From assembly GCA_945903655.1 (NCBI GenBank), contig CAMDOY010000297.1, forward strand, positions 1-5,014: a stretch of DNA of 5,014 nucleotides, read 5' to 3'. Below, piece after piece: positions 4,967 to 5,014 of the stretch; position 1 is the stretch's first letter, and each line of letters starts with the position of its first letter. This DNA comes from Rhizobium sp. Q54. Its GTDB lineage: Bacteria > Pseudomonadota > Alphaproteobacteria > Rhizobiales > Beijerinckiaceae. The translations under genes were made by a program, and so were the position numbers. The notes beneath the pieces were generated by a model, which saw only the letters and a list, made by a program, of their open reading frames with translations, was not told where the DNA came from and searched no databases.

Positions 4967-5014
4967 GTGTGAGTGGGCGCTCAGGCGCGTGTTCTTGTTT
5001 ACAGGCCGCTTTGT

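Overview
The window is high-GC bacterial DNA, densely coded and with short intergenic gaps. Two unrelated-operon members of the Bug/TctC solute-receptor family, a Tat-exported hydrolase and PF04909-type and SDR enzymes together point to a proteobacterium. My best guess is an alphaproteobacterium of the Hyphomicrobiales (Bradyrhizobium or Xanthobacter type), but this comes from protein style only and no marker gene is present.

Layout. On the plus strand (1-1149) the 3' end of a Bug/TctC periplasmic binding protein runs into a short-chain dehydrogenase/reductase, with a 1-nt stop/start overlap. On the minus strand, read from right to left, come an amidohydrolase of the ACMSD/gamma-resorcylate decarboxylase superfamily (4954-3848), a complete Bug/TctC receptor (3731-2709), a small exported protein with a TonB-C-like tail (2628-2236), and a Tat-exported metallo-beta-lactamase-fold hydrolase (2144-1182). 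The two strands converge at 1150-1181. The gaps of the minus cluster are 116, 80 and 91 nt. The first holds several stem-loops. The last holds a good sigma-70-like promoter with a dyad over the predicted start point, so the hydrolase gene probably has its own repressible promoter.

Working together (inference). Two related receptors would capture small carboxylated or polar compounds in the periplasm. The exported MBL hydrolase could cleave a precursor (lactone or ester) before uptake, and the cytoplasmic amidohydrolase and SDR could process the product. No transporter membrane subunits (TctA/TctB) and no regulator are inside the window, so the substrate cannot be named. I see no mobile element, CRISPR array, tRNA or rRNA. 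The genes are of known superfamilies; what is not obviously described is the combination and its control.
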